The translations under genes were made by a program, and so were the position numbers. The notes below the pieces were generated by a model. That model was not told the origin of the DNA. It was given only the letters and a program-made list of their open reading frames with translations, and made no database searches. Shown piece after piece: positions 17,925-28,066 of a DNA stretch of 64,000 nucleotides. Position 1 is the first letter of the stretch. Each line of letters opens with the position of its first letter. This DNA comes from Chitinophagaceae bacterium (lineage in GTDB: Bacteria; Bacteroidota; Bacteroidia; Chitinophagales; UBA10324). The stretch lies in assembly GCA_947469485.1 (NCBI GenBank), contig CANIPU010000013.1, positions 1 through 64,000 on the forward strand, in the 5' to 3' direction.

Positions 17925-20042
17925 ATGAAAAGAAATTTACTCGCGGTATTCTCATCAGTTATTCTTTTGCTAGTATTAACAGTATCAACTCAAATTGCAT
18001 TTACAAGTACTGGCGGGCCTCCGGCAGGACGGACCGGCTCTCCAGGTGATGGTGGTTCAACATGTGCAAGTGGTTGTCATACAGGTATGGCTGTTACCCC
18101 TACATTTGGGTGGATATCAAGTAATGTTCCCGCCACAGGATATGTTCCGGGTCAAACTTATATAATAACCGCAACAGCAACTCAATCAGGTTGCGTGAAA
18201 TTCGGTTTTCAGATTTCCCCTCAAAGTATTACTGGTGCATACATTGGAACAATGATTGTAACAGATCCGACAAATACTCAAATTGTCTCTACAAAGTATA
18301 TAGAACAAAAATCTGCTGGAACAATAGGTTCAACTAATTCTCATACTTGGACTTTCGATTGGATAGCTCCTGCTACCGGAATTGGAACCGTTACATTTTA
18401 TGGAGCATTTAATTGTTCAAATAATAACAACAGTTCATCAGGCGACCATATATATACCTCAACACTTGATATACCGCAGTGTTCAGCGAGTACTACTGTT
18501 TCAGCAAATGGACCAACCACATTTTGTTCAGGAGGAAGTGTGACCCTCGATGCTGGAAATGGGTTTGCATCTTATTTATGGTCAAACAATGCTACTACTC
18601 AAACAATAAATGTTACTACAGCAGGTGTTTATAGTGTAACCGTTACAAATAGTGGAGGTTGCCCTGCTGTAGCATCTTCTTCAACGATTATAGTGAACAC
18701 TAATCCATCGGCACCGGTTATAACCCCAAATGCTTCAACTACATTTTGTGAAGGCGGATCTGTTTCATTAAGTGCAACAAATGGATTAACAACTTACCTG
18801 TGGTCAAATGGGGAAACAGCAAATACTATAAATGTCATATCATCCGGAAACTATTTTGTAACAGTTACAAATGCTAATGGCTGTTCAGCAAGTTCAGTTT
18901 CTATGCCTGTAACTGTAAACCCTTTGCCAACACCAACTATAGCAGGTTCGTCAACAATATGCTCGGGAGCAAGTTCCACACTTGATGGTGGAAGCGGATA
19001 CACTAATTACCTGTGGTCTACAGGAGAAACAGCCCAAACAATATCAGTTAATTTAGCCGGATTGTATGCAGTTACCGTAACTAATAATAATGGTTGCACA
19101 GGCGAAGCATCTATTACAGAAGTAATTGGAAATGTATTAACACCAACTATTTCTTCAAATGGATCAAATTCAATATGTCAGGGTAGTTCTGTTATTCTCG
19201 ATGCAGGTACTGGCTTTAATACATATAATTGGTCTAATGGAGCTACCTCTCAGGTTATTGTTGTCGGGAGCGCAAATAGCTATTCAGTTTCTGTAAGTGA
19301 TTTGAATGGATGCACCGGTGCATCAAATGTTGTAACAACAACAATGCTAGATACCCCTTCTTTTTCTGTAACAATACCTTTAACTACTATTTGTCCGGGT
19401 GATTCTATTTCAGCAATTGCAACAAGCGACTCCATCAATACATATACATGGAATCCCGGAGGTTTTACAGGTAATCCGTTTGTAATTATAGCAGGTACAA
19501 CTTCCGTTTATTCATCAGTAGCAACTAACAGCGTTGGGTGTCAATCTCAAATAAATTTTACAGTAAATGTTACTTCAGCACCACCCGTGCCGATTATATC
19601 TCAAAACCAAAGCATATTAGCAGCAACAAATGTTGGGGCAGTTTCTTGGCAGTGGTATTATAATGGAAATCCTATTTCAGGGGCTACAAATACTACTTAC
19701 GATGCGGGTTCTCAAAGTGGAAGTTATTATTTTGAAGTAACAGGCAGTGCAGGGTGTAAAACTAATTCTGATGAATTTAATTTTGTCGGAGATGGAATTG
19801 AAACTTATTTGGAGCAAAGAATTTCAATTTATCCAAACCCATTTGTTTCTGAAATTTCAATTCAAGGCATGGATGGAATTGTAGAAATTGAATTGATGAA
19901 TGCACAAGGGAAAGTTCTATTAAAGAAAGTATCTAATAATAAAATTGAAATACTGAATACAGTTTTATTGCCTACAGGATTATATTTATTGAAAGTAAAA
20001 TCAGAAAGAGAATTAATAAACAGAATTATTATTAAGAATTAA
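17925..20042 (+). CDS. T9SS-secreted protein with N-terminal haem-like motif domain and Ig-like repeats
   Basis: A 705-residue exported protein. A signal peptide (about residues 1-26) precedes a GPPAGRTGSPGD segment and CASGCH at residues 47-52, which has three residues between the cysteines instead of the two in CxxCH. The next ~130 residues form a domain like the reeler / choice-of-anchor V type (FGFQISPQ...HTWTFDWIAP). Five or six Ig-like repeats of about 65-70 residues follow, each with a Cys pair and YLWSNGATTQ-like core. The C-terminus is a type A sorting domain (IYPNPF ... GLYLLKVKS) for T9SS export and surface attachment. It is paralogous to the gene at 21761. Function is probably adhesion or a surface structure; unproven. 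Confidence 0.85.
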   Translation: MKRNLLAVFSSVILLLVLTVSTQIAFTSTGGPPAGRTGSPGDGGSTCASGCHTGMAVTPTFGWISSNVPATGYVPGQTYIITATATQSGCVKFGFQISPQSITGAYIGTMIVTDPTNTQIVSTKYIEQKSAGTIGSTNSHTWTFDWIAPATGIGTVTFYGAFNCSNNNNSSSGDHIYTSTLDIPQCSASTTVSANGPTTFCSGGSVTLDAGNGFASYLWSNNATTQTINVTTAGVYSVTVTNSGGCPAVASSSTIIVNTNPSAPVITPNASTTFCEGGSVSLSATNGLTTYLWSNGETANTINVISSGNYFVTVTNANGCSASSVSMPVTVNPLPTPTIAGSSTICSGASSTLDGGSGYTNYLWSTGETAQTISVNLAGLYAVTVTNNNGCTGEASITEVIGNVLTPTISSNGSNSICQGSSVILDAGTGFNTYNWSNGATSQVIVVGSANSYSVSVSDLNGCTGASNVVTTTMLDTPSFSVTIPLTTICPGDSISAIATSDSINTYTWNPGGFTGNPFVIIAGTTSVYSSVATNSVGCQSQINFTVNVTSAPPVPIISQNQSILAATNVGAVSWQWYYNGNPISGATNTTYDAGSQSGSYYFEVTGSAGCKTNSDEFNFVGDGIETYLEQRISIYPNPFVSEISIQGMDGIVEIELMNAQGKVLLKKVSNNKIEILNTVLLPTGLYLLKVKSERELINRIIIKN
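19832..20042 (+). repeat. T9SS sorting-domain DNA cassette, copy 1
   Basis: The last ~210 nt of this gene are nearly identical at DNA level to the last ~210 nt of the next gene (21347-21556), including synonymous positions, while upstream parts differ. This indicates recent duplication or gene conversion of the C-terminal sorting signal. Confidence 0.85.
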
Positions 20043-20053
20043 ATTAAATAGAA

Positions 20054-21556
20054 ATGAACGCAAAATTTTCTAGTTGTGAAATAAAATGTGCTTGGAAAAA
20101 TGTTTATTTAATTTTTGTATTATTTTTTTTAGTTTCCAATTACAAATCCAAAGCACAATATTGCACTCCAAGTGGAGGGTTTTCGGCTTGTGCATTAGGT
20201 TTAAATGATTTTTGGATTACTGATGTAAACTTTGCTGGCACTGGTTCAACTTTTTCTTATTCAGGAGGTGTTTGTGTTTCGGCTGCTCCCTACTATTTGA
20301 ATACAGGTTATCAAGGTGATGTGGTTGAAGGAAATGCATATACATTGAGCGTTAGTAGAGCAGGAAATTCTTATAATACTTATTTTAATGTTTGGGTTGA
20401 TTGGGACAATAACAATGTTTTGAATAACACCACTCCGTTTGTTGAAAATATTGCATCAAATTTATTTCTAAGTGCAGGAGGAAGTCTTAATGCAACTACT
20501 ACTATTACTGTTCCTTTGGGCGTTGCAAGCGGTATTCATCGAATGAGAGTGCGTGTACAGTATAATGTTACAAATGCAAATAATCCCTGTCTCACAACTG
20601 GTCAGGCAGAATCAAAGGATTTTAATTTAAATGTGATATCAGGTTGTATTCCTCCAACAATTACAGCTAATGTTTCTAATGGTTCAATTTGCGAAGGAGA
20701 TTCTGTTGTTTTTAATGGAAACGGAAGTTCTGTTTCGTATTTATGGAGCAATGGAATAATAAATGGAACTCAATATTTTCCAGTTGCAACAAATACTTAT
20801 TATGTAATCGGCACTGATATAAATGGATGTACTGGAATTGATTCTGTTAGTGTTATAGTTAACACCTTGCCGTTATTTACTCTTTCGGTTTCACCATCGG
20901 AAATTTGCAATGGTGACACTGCTTATTCAAATGTTAGTTCAACTGATTCATTAACTTTTGTATGGAACCCTGGCGGCTTTTCTGGAAGTTCACCAATTTT
21001 AATTCCTGCAATATCTACCACTTATACATGTATAGCAACAAATCAATTTGGATGTTCTGATAGTAATCAATTAGTACTTTCTGTTTTACCGCTGCCTATT
21101 GCACCAGTTATTACTGAATCAGGAGGAGTGTTAAATGCAAATGCTACTGGGGCAACAAGTTACCAGTGGTCAGTTGATGGTAATCAAATCAATGGAGCTA
21201 CTAACAATACATTTGACGCAGGTTCGCAATTTGGGAATTATACTGTGATTATTTCAGATTCTGCCGGGTGTCAAAATGAATCCTCTATATTTAACTATTT
21301 AGGGAATGCAGTTTATTCAATTAAAAATTTTTTTATTTCAGTGTTTCCAAACCCATTTACTTCTGAAATATCAATTCAAGGCTTTGATGGAATTGTAGAA
21401 ATTGAATTGATGAATGCACAAGGGAAAGTTCTGTTAAAGAAAGTATCTAATAATAAAATTGAAATACTGAATACAGTTTCGTTTCCTTCAGGATTGTATT
21501 TATTGAAAGTTAAATCTGAAAAAGAATTAATTAATAGCATTATTGTGAAGAATTAA
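20054..21556 (+). CDS. T9SS-secreted protein with GEVED-like domain and Ig-like repeats
   Basis: A 500-residue exported protein. The N-terminal hydrophobic segment (VYLIFVLFFLVSNYKSKAQ) is a signal peptide. Residues about 35-200 resemble a GEVED domain, with YFNVWVDWDNNNVLN and a HRMRVRVQY core. Two to three Ig-like repeats and a C-terminal type A sorting domain (VFPNPF ... GLYLLKVKSEKE) follow. It would be exported through T9SS and fixed to the cell surface. It starts 11 nt after the preceding T9SS gene and shares its 3' sorting cassette, so the two are probably co-transcribed. It lacks the haem-like motif of its neighbours. Substrate or partner is unknown. Confidence 0.85.
   Translation: MNAKFSSCEIKCAWKNVYLIFVLFFLVSNYKSKAQYCTPSGGFSACALGLNDFWITDVNFAGTGSTFSYSGGVCVSAAPYYLNTGYQGDVVEGNAYTLSVSRAGNSYNTYFNVWVDWDNNNVLNNTTPFVENIASNLFLSAGGSLNATTTITVPLGVASGIHRMRVRVQYNVTNANNPCLTTGQAESKDFNLNVISGCIPPTITANVSNGSICEGDSVVFNGNGSSVSYLWSNGIINGTQYFPVATNTYYVIGTDINGCTGIDSVSVIVNTLPLFTLSVSPSEICNGDTAYSNVSSTDSLTFVWNPGGFSGSSPILIPAISTTYTCIATNQFGCSDSNQLVLSVLPLPIAPVITESGGVLNANATGATSYQWSVDGNQINGATNNTFDAGSQFGNYTVIISDSAGCQNESSIFNYLGNAVYSIKNFFISVFPNPFTSEISIQGFDGIVEIELMNAQGKVLLKKVSNNKIEILNTVSFPSGLYLLKVKSEKELINSIIVKN
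21347..21556 (+). repeat. T9SS sorting-domain DNA cassette, copy 2
   Basis: Near-identical at DNA level to 19832-20042. Identity is lost upstream of the PNPF codons. Confidence 0.85.
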
Positions 21557-21760
21557 TTATTTAAGATAAGTGTTTTATGGAATAAGATGGGGAGTCGTTT
21601 TTCTATTTCTTATCATTAAAAGAATTTAAGTTTATGGTGTAATTTATTTTGTTAAGCCTTATATTTTACCCGCTCAACTAATTGTTAACGCGTTTCATCA
21701 AAAAAATATTTTTAAAGGGAAATAGGTGTTCTTGTTTTGTAAAATCAAAATTGCAAAACA

Positions 21761-24700
21761 ATGAGAAAAGGGCTACTATTAATTTTTGTTGGAGCGATGG
21801 TATCTGTTGGAAGTTTGTTATTATCATCGAATGAAATAATAGGTGATACCTCAGGTCCAAATGCAGGTAAATGTGGTGCACCAAGTGACAATTTTACCAA
21901 TTGCACTTCGTGCCACAATGGAACTGCTACAACTGCTACAGGTTGGATTACATCAAATATTCCATCAAGTGGATATGTTGCAGGAACTACTTATACAATT
22001 ACTGCAACAGCAACCTATACTGGATTAGTTAGGTTCGGTTTTCAAATCTCTCCTCAAAATTCAAGTGGAGTAAAACTTGGAACTTTGGTTCTTACAAACA
22101 CAACAACAACCCAACTTGTTGGTAGTAGTAAATATGTTGAACATAAATCTGCCGGCACGACTGGCACAACTGGTTATCATACCTGGAACTTTAACTGGAT
22201 TGCCCCGATAGCTGGAAGTGGTCCTGTAAATTTTTATGGTTCTTTTAATTGTGCCAATAATAACGGAAGTGAAAGTGGTGATCATATTTACAATTCGGTT
22301 TTAGCAGTAAATGAAGGGGGATGTTCAATAAGTACATCAGTTACTGCAAATGGCCCTACAACCTTTTGCTCGGGAGGGAGTGTTGCATTAAATGCAGGTT
22401 CCGGTTTCGCTACTTATCATTGGTCAAATAATGCAACAGCACAATCAATTAATGTTACAAATTCTGGAACCTATAGTGTTACTGTTACAAATAGCTCAGG
22501 GTGTTCCACTACTGCAAGTTCCCCGAATATAGTTGTGAATCCTACACCTTCAATACCGGTTATTACACCAAACGGGTCTACAACATTTTGTCAAGGAGGA
22601 AGTGTTAACTTAAGTGCTACAAGTGGTGCGTCAGCATATCATTGGTCGAACAATGCAACAGCACAATCTATAAATGTTTCAATATCGGGGAATTATACGG
22701 TTACTATTACTAATTCAAGCGGATGTTCTTCAGTTTCATCGTCAACCATTGTAACAGTTAACGCTGTTCCTTCAATTCCTGTTATTACGCCAGGTGGGGC
22801 AACTACTTTTTGCCAGGGTGGAAGTGTAAATCTTAGCGCGCCAGCAGGAGCTGCTACTTATCATTGGTCAACCAATGCTTCTACCCAATCAATCAATCAA
22901 TGTTACCTCTTCGGGGAGTTATATGGTGACAGTTACGAATAGTAGTGGTTGTCAGGCTATTTCTTCACCTACAACAGTAATAGTAAACCCTTTACCCACT
23001 ACAACAATTACAGGATCTACAACTGTTTGTTCTGGTTCAAGTTCGATCCTTAATGCTGGAGTGGGTTTTACCTCATATCATTGGTCTACAAATGCGTCTA
23101 CACAAACAATTTCAGTTAATTCAGCTGGCACTTACTCTGTAACTGTTACAAATGCAAGTAATTGTACTGGAATTGCCTCTGTTATTGTCACTGTAGGTTC
23201 AGGTTTGACCCCTTCAATTTCCGGCTCTTCAATTCTTTGTTCTGGAACTAGCTCAGTTCTTAATGCCGGATCAGGATATAGTACATATCACTGGTCAACA
23301 AATGGAACAACTCAATCCATTTCAATAAGTTCGGCAGGCGTTTATTCAGTGACTGTGACGAATTCAAACGGATGTTCAGGAAGTGCTTCAATAACAATTA
23401 CCTCACCAACTTCGCCTACACCAACAGTTACTGGTATTTCAGCAATTTGTATAGGTTCGAATTCTAATTTTAATTCGGGTAGCGGTTTTAGTTCATATAG
23501 TTGGTCAACGGGAGCTACAACACAATCTATTTCTGTTTCAATTGCAGGTACATATAATGTGACTGTTACTAACTCAAGTGGATGTTCTGGAGCAGCCACA
23601 AAAACGCTTACTGTTAACAGCAATCCTTCTCCAATAATTACAGGAGCATCAAATATTTGTTCCGGAACAAATGCTACGCTTAATGGAGGGGCAGGATTTA
23701 GCTCCTATCATTGGTCAACCAATGCCACGACACAAACAATAACTGTTAATTCAGCAAATACTTATTCAATTACCGTAACAAATTCATCTGGGTGTTCTGG
23801 TACAGATTCAAAATCAATTAATGTAAATCCAGCACCCAATCCCGTTATTACAGGAGCGTCTACAATTTGCGGAGGGGCAAGTACAGTACTTCATGCAGGT
23901 GCAGGTTATAGTTCGTATTTGTGGTCTACAGGTTCAACAAATCAAAATATAAGCGTCTCAACAGCCAACACATATTATGTAACTGTTACAAATTCTTTAG
24001 GTTGTTCAGGAGTTAATTCGAAAGTAGTAACAGTAGGAAGTATTCCCAATCCAGTAATTTCATCAAATGGATTAACTTCAATTTGCCAGGGAAGTTTTGC
24101 TACTCTAGTTGCAGACTCCGGATATGCATCCTATAATTGGTCAAATGGATCTAGTTTATCTTCAATTTCTGTAAATGACTCAGGCATATTTTCTGCTGTT
24201 GTTTCAGATGTTAACGGTTGTATAGGCTTATCAAACACAATTTCTGTTACTGTAAATGACACACCAATATGTTCAGGATGGATTCAAACATCTGAAATTT
24301 GTTCAGGTGATGCCGCATACATAAGTATAGATGGAGATACTTCCTGGAACTATTTATGGAACCCTGGATTAATGACAGGAATGACATTAACAGTTATTCC
24401 TCCTGTTTCAACAACTTATGTATTAACTGCTACAAACAGCTCCAATTGTACAACTACTTTTTCTTTGCCAATTACTGTTAATCCTGTTCCATTTACACCA
24501 GCAATTATTCAATCAGGAAGTGTATTAATCGCCATGGCGAATAATGCTTTAAGTTATCAATGGTATTTTAATGGCGTATCAATTTCCGGCGCTACTGATA
24601 TGATTTATAATCCTGGCCAACAATATGGAAATTACTCAGTAATTATTTCAAATGATTTTGGATGTGAAGCTCAATCAGTTCCTTATGGTTATTATGGAGT

Positions 24701-24950
24701 TGGAATTTCTAATGTTGTAAGTTCAGATATTGTTATTTATCCAAACCCATTTTTAGATTATATCGAAGTTGAAAACCTTGATGGAAAGAACGAAATAAAA
24801 ATATTTGATATTCAGGGGAAGGCGGTCTACCAAACACTTAACTCGGAAAATATTGAAATGATCAACACATCAGAACTTTCCGCAGGCTTCTATTTACTTA
24901 GAATTATTACCGAATCGAAAATCATCAATAAAGTTTTAGTTAAGAATTAG
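21761..24950 (+). pseudogene. Giant T9SS-secreted CxxCH / Ig-repeat protein, split by a frameshift at (CAAT)4
   Basis: Two ORFs (21761-22942 and 22875-24950) are halves of one gene. The first has a signal peptide, CTSCH (residues 48-52, a covalent haem-binding type motif), a reeler / choice-of-anchor V-like domain and about two and a half Ig-like repeats, then runs out of frame. The second resumes in mid-repeat, carries seven or eight more repeats (HWSTNATTQ...GTYSVTVTNSSGCSG) and ends in a type A sorting domain (IYPNPF ... GFYLLRI). The shift is at four tandem CAAT units (22886-22901). Removing one unit gives TQSINVTSSG in perfect register and a protein of 1,061 residues. It could be a slippage-switched surface protein, a recent pseudogene or an assembly error. 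Confidence 0.85.
22886..22901 (+). repeat. (CAAT)4 tetranucleotide tract inside the coding region
   Basis: Four perfect CAAT units lie exactly where the reading frame of the T9SS repeat protein changes. Three units would keep the frame. Confidence 0.95.
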
Positions 24951-24974
24951 TTTAAACTAAGATTTGTATCAATA

Positions 24975-25010
24975 AAAGGGCAGATAAAATATTCTGCCCT
25001 TTGTTTTTAT
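24975..25010 (+). terminator. Rho-independent terminator after the T9SS gene group
   Basis: A perfect 9-bp stem AAAGGGCAG / CTGCCCTTT followed by GTTTTTAT. Confidence 0.88.
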
Positions 25011-25056
25011 TAAATCATATTTATTCCCTGATTTCTTTACCTGCAAATTCGTTTAA

Positions 25057-25410
25057 ATGCTAAAAATATATTTCAAACCTACTTGTAGTACCTGTAGGAC
25101 TGCTCTTGATTTGATAAAAGGAAATACTAAAGAAAAAGTCGAATTGTTCGAATATTTAGTGACAGTACCCACTCAAAAAGACATTCGTGATGTATTAAAA
25201 ATGCTCGGACTTAAAGCAGAGCAGATAGTTCGAAAAAAGGAGCCTTTATTTAAAGAAAAATACGAAGGCAAAAAAATATCGAATTCCGAATGGATAAAAA
25301 TTCTAACTCAGAATCCTATTTTAATTGAAAGGCCAATTGTGATTAAAGATGGCAAAGCAATTATTGGTCGACCACCGGAAAGAGTCCTGGAATTACTAGA
25401 AGATATTTAA
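25057..25410 (+). CDS. ArsC/Spx-family reductase-like protein
   Basis: A 117-residue thioredoxin-fold protein of the glutaredoxin-dependent arsenate reductase (ArsC/YffB/Spx) family. The active-site region is KPTCSTCRTALDLI, with the nucleophile Cys in a CxxC. The conserved Arg is found in NPILIERPIVI, followed by IIGRPPERVLELL. In true ArsC this Cys and Arg reduce arsenate with glutathione or glutaredoxin. Here no ars operon gene (arsR, arsB) is near, so an arsenate role is not supported by context and a redox or regulatory role is equally possible. It is a single gene. Confidence 0.85.
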   Translation: MLKIYFKPTCSTCRTALDLIKGNTKEKVELFEYLVTVPTQKDIRDVLKMLGLKAEQIVRKKEPLFKEKYEGKKISNSEWIKILTQNPILIERPIVIKDGKAIIGRPPERVLELLEDI

Positions 25411-25519
25411 GAGGGTAGAAGCTTTTAAGTGCTATGATTAAAATCAGAAAATATTATTAAAATAAAATTGAATTTTGTTAAAATTAGATTTAACTTTCAC
25501 TAACCAAAATCATAAACCC

Positions 25520-25900
25520 ATGATAACTTTAGATTCAATTCAGACTCACCATGAATACAAAACCTGGTTAAACAAATTGGAATTTTTTAAAGACGAGTTG
25601 AAAATATTTAAGAATAGATTATCTGAAGTCACCACTAAAAATTCAAATCATGATGTGCTCGCAATGGTTGAACATTTTCAAAATCAGATTCTGATTCAGC
25701 ACAATGAAATGGATACACTACGACATAACATTAAGCAATACGAAAACAAATTAGAAGCGAGTGTTAAACAGAATATTGTAGCTGCTGATCATAATCCTGA
25801 CCCCGAATTTGGAGAACACAAAGCAAGTATTGACAGATTTGAATATTTATTTAATGAACTTCGAGATGATTGTTTGAAGTTTTTCTCCAAGGTAATGTGA
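25520..25900 (+). CDS. Hypothetical coiled-coil protein
   Basis: The ORF track starts at a TTG (25475), but the ATG at 25520 (MITLDSIQTHHEYKTWLNKL) gives a more natural 126-residue start. The protein is soluble, charged and helical: a central heptad-like stretch (VEHFQNQILIQHNEMDTLRHNIKQ) suggests a coiled coil. It has no signal peptide, catalytic motif or family I recognise. It is an isolated gene with a strong shared terminator downstream. Confidence 0.6.
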   Translation: MITLDSIQTHHEYKTWLNKLEFFKDELKIFKNRLSEVTTKNSNHDVLAMVEHFQNQILIQHNEMDTLRHNIKQYENKLEASVKQNIVAADHNPDPEFGEHKASIDRFEYLFNELRDDCLKFFSKVM

Positions 25901-25914
25901 GATAAAATAAAATG

Positions 25915-25947
25915 AAAAAGCCCTTCTGATTCAGAGGGGCTTTTTTA
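25915..25947. terminator. Bidirectional terminator
   Basis: Hairpin AAAAAGCCC...GGGGCTTTTT lies between the coiled-coil gene (plus) and the Cdd1-like gene (minus), with A and T tracts on both sides, so it can serve both. Confidence 0.85.
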
Positions 25948-25949
25948 TT

Positions 25950-26216
25950 TTAATCCTTCCAGTACCACCAATTCAGTTTTTTCTTTTCGTGCTTTTTTGT
26001 TTCGGCATAATATACTGCGCAACGAAAAACATAAAGCAGGCAACGGTCATGTTGTGCACTAGTGAGTCGTGTCATTTTATCGTATAGTTGTTGCGGATTT
26101 TTATTTTTTAAATCACTCACGCTTCTTATTCCAAGTAAATACAAGTCATTCGCAATTGATTTCCCAACTCCTGGAATTACCTGTAATGATTTTACAATCT
26201 CTTTTTCAGTATTCAT
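25950..26216 (-). CDS. Helix-hairpin-helix protein of the Cdd1 ('pathogenicity locus') family
   Basis: An 88-residue protein. A helix-hairpin-helix DNA-binding unit (VIPGVGKSIANDLYLLGIRSVSDL) is followed by NPQQLYDKMTRLTSAQHDRCLLYVFRCAVYYA and a Trp-rich basic tail. This is the pattern of the small Cdd1 family, whose name comes from a genomic location and not from a known activity. It probably binds nucleic acid. It lies 14 nt downstream of the phosphatase gene on the same strand and may be co-transcribed. Confidence 0.75.
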   Translation of the reverse strand: MNTEKEIVKSLQVIPGVGKSIANDLYLLGIRSVSDLKNKNPQQLYDKMTRLTSAQHDRCLLYVFRCAVYYAETKKHEKKKLNWWYWKD

Positions 26217-26230
26217 TTTCTGAAAAGAAA

Positions 26231-27856
26231 CTACTTGTTAAAATCTATGACCGCACCAACATTACCATTCGGTTCCTGAATATTCAAAAGAAAAGAAAGG
26301 GTTGGTGCAATATCAGTGATATGATTGAGTGTACCGGTTTCACCTGTTTTTATTTTCCAACCATACCATAACAATGGAACATGAGTATCATAAGAAAATA
26401 TAGCACCGTGCGTTGTGCCTTTTATTCTTCCGCCAAACCAATACGGATCATACAAAATCATAATATCGCCGCTGCGCTTAGGTAAAAAGCTGTTATTCAA
26501 AACTGATTTTAAATGGTCGGGCATTGTTGTCGAATTCAAATCTTCAATTACAAATGAATTGTAATAACCTTTTTGTCTGTTTAATAGTGGTTGAATCCAT
26601 TTCAATACTCCTTCAATTGAAATGTTCTTATGATATAGTATTGAATGATCCAGATAAAGTTGCTGGTTTTCGTAAGCAAGAATAATTCCGGTATCGCCAA
26701 AGGTGTTATTCAATATTATCTTCATTGAATCGAGCAATGAAACTTCATTTATTACTCCGGCTGGAATTCGATAATCATTTGCTAAACCAGGCACAGGAGC
26801 CACACCATGGTCAGCAGTTAAAAAAATCAGGTAATTGTTTTTTCCAACCCATGTATCTAAGAATGAAAAGAAATCTGCAAGGTCTTTGTCTAGTCGTAAA
26901 TAAGTGTCTTCAGATTCTATTGAGTTTGGACCAAATAAATGACCAACATAATCTGTAGATGAAAAACTAACAGATAAAAAATCTGTTGCAGTTCCTTTTC
27001 CGAATTTTTCATTTTTAATAGTGCTGATCGCAAAGTCTTTTAAAAGGGTATTTCCAAAGGGAGTATATTTAACTAAATCATATTTCACCCAGGTGGAATC
27101 AGAAAGGTGATGAGGAAAAATTGGTTTTGTATCTGAGGGCAATGAAGATTCATATTGAATGCTGTCAATCGTGCTTTCAGTATATTGTGCAATTGGCAAC
27201 AGTGTATTCCAGTTTTGCGATAAATATTTTTTTGGCTGTTGTTCAGCATTTATATCAGTTACCCATTTTGGTAATTCGTTCATATAAAAGCTACTGGAAA
27301 TCCAATTCCCAGTCAATCCATCAAGCCAATAAGCAGCATTGCCTGTATGCCCTGCAGGTAGAATAGCGCCTCTGTCTTTCAATGAAATGCCAATTACTTT
27401 CGATTGAAAATTATTTGATAACCGAAGTTGGTCAGTGATGGTAGTGGTTAACATTCTTTGAGGCGACATGTTACCTGATAAATTATCAGCACCAACAGTT
27501 TTATAATTTGCATCACTGGTAACATATACTGTTGAATTGGTTTCCCTATCGTACCAATCATTTGAAACTATTCCGTTAATGGCAGGTACGCTGCCTGTAT
27601 AAATAGAAGCATGCCCAGGTCCAGTATATGTCGGTATATAATTGAACTGCACATTTTTACAATTGAATCCCTGAGTCATTAATCGTTTAAATCCACCTTC
27701 AGAATATTTTGTATAATAACGATACAAAAAATCATAGCGCATCTGGTCAACTACAATTCCAACAACCAGCTTCGGTTGATTCGGTATCGGAGTGGTTTGC
27801 GCAAAAAGATGCTGACCAACGAAAAGAAAAATCAGAACAAGAAAAGTGTTTTTCAC
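26231..27856 (-). CDS. PafA-like secreted alkaline phosphatase / phosphodiesterase superfamily
   Basis: Alkaline phosphatase-superfamily metalloenzyme. The ORF track begins at 27916, but a GTG at 27856 gives a clean signal peptide (VKNTFLVLIFLFVGQHLFAQ), so I prefer that start (541 residues). Visible motifs are VVDQMRYDF with the first metal Asp, TYTGPGHASIYTG with the likely nucleophile Thr, LTADHGVAPVPG with the Asp-His pair, and THGAIFSYDTHVPLLWYG with the last His ligand. It would hydrolyse phosphate monoesters in the periplasm with two Zn2+, as in Bacteroidota PafA, and supply phosphate. Activity on diesters cannot be excluded. A short HhH gene follows. Confidence 0.85.
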   Translation of the reverse strand: MKNTFLVLIFLFVGQHLFAQTTPIPNQPKLVVGIVVDQMRYDFLYRYYTKYSEGGFKRLMTQGFNCKNVQFNYIPTYTGPGHASIYTGSVPAINGIVSNDWYDRETNSTVYVTSDANYKTVGADNLSGNMSPQRMLTTTITDQLRLSNNFQSKVIGISLKDRGAILPAGHTGNAAYWLDGLTGNWISSSFYMNELPKWVTDINAEQQPKKYLSQNWNTLLPIAQYTESTIDSIQYESSLPSDTKPIFPHHLSDSTWVKYDLVKYTPFGNTLLKDFAISTIKNEKFGKGTATDFLSVSFSSTDYVGHLFGPNSIESEDTYLRLDKDLADFFSFLDTWVGKNNYLIFLTADHGVAPVPGLANDYRIPAGVINEVSLLDSMKIILNNTFGDTGIILAYENQQLYLDHSILYHKNISIEGVLKWIQPLLNRQKGYYNSFVIEDLNSTTMPDHLKSVLNNSFLPKRSGDIMILYDPYWFGGRIKGTTHGAIFSYDTHVPLLWYGWKIKTGETGTLNHITDIAPTLSFLLNIQEPNGNVGAVIDFNK

Positions 27857-28066
27857 AGGAATTAATTTTAGCGCAAGATATACTGTTGATTGAATTGAAA
27901 TAGAAAATTGTAACATATAACATTAAATTACCAATGAAAATTTTAATTTCTTTTTCAAAGAATATCCACAGTTTTTAGTGGGAACGAGTAAAATCAAATT
28001 TTTAATTAGCTGACTACATTGCATCCCAAGGCCTCTGAGTTAAAGAGTTTCATATAATAATTAATA

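Noticed and set aside
23342-23623. Minus-strand 93-codon ORF in the T9SS repeat gene
   Set aside because: Open only because of the repetitive Ser/Thr/Gly codons of the sense strand.
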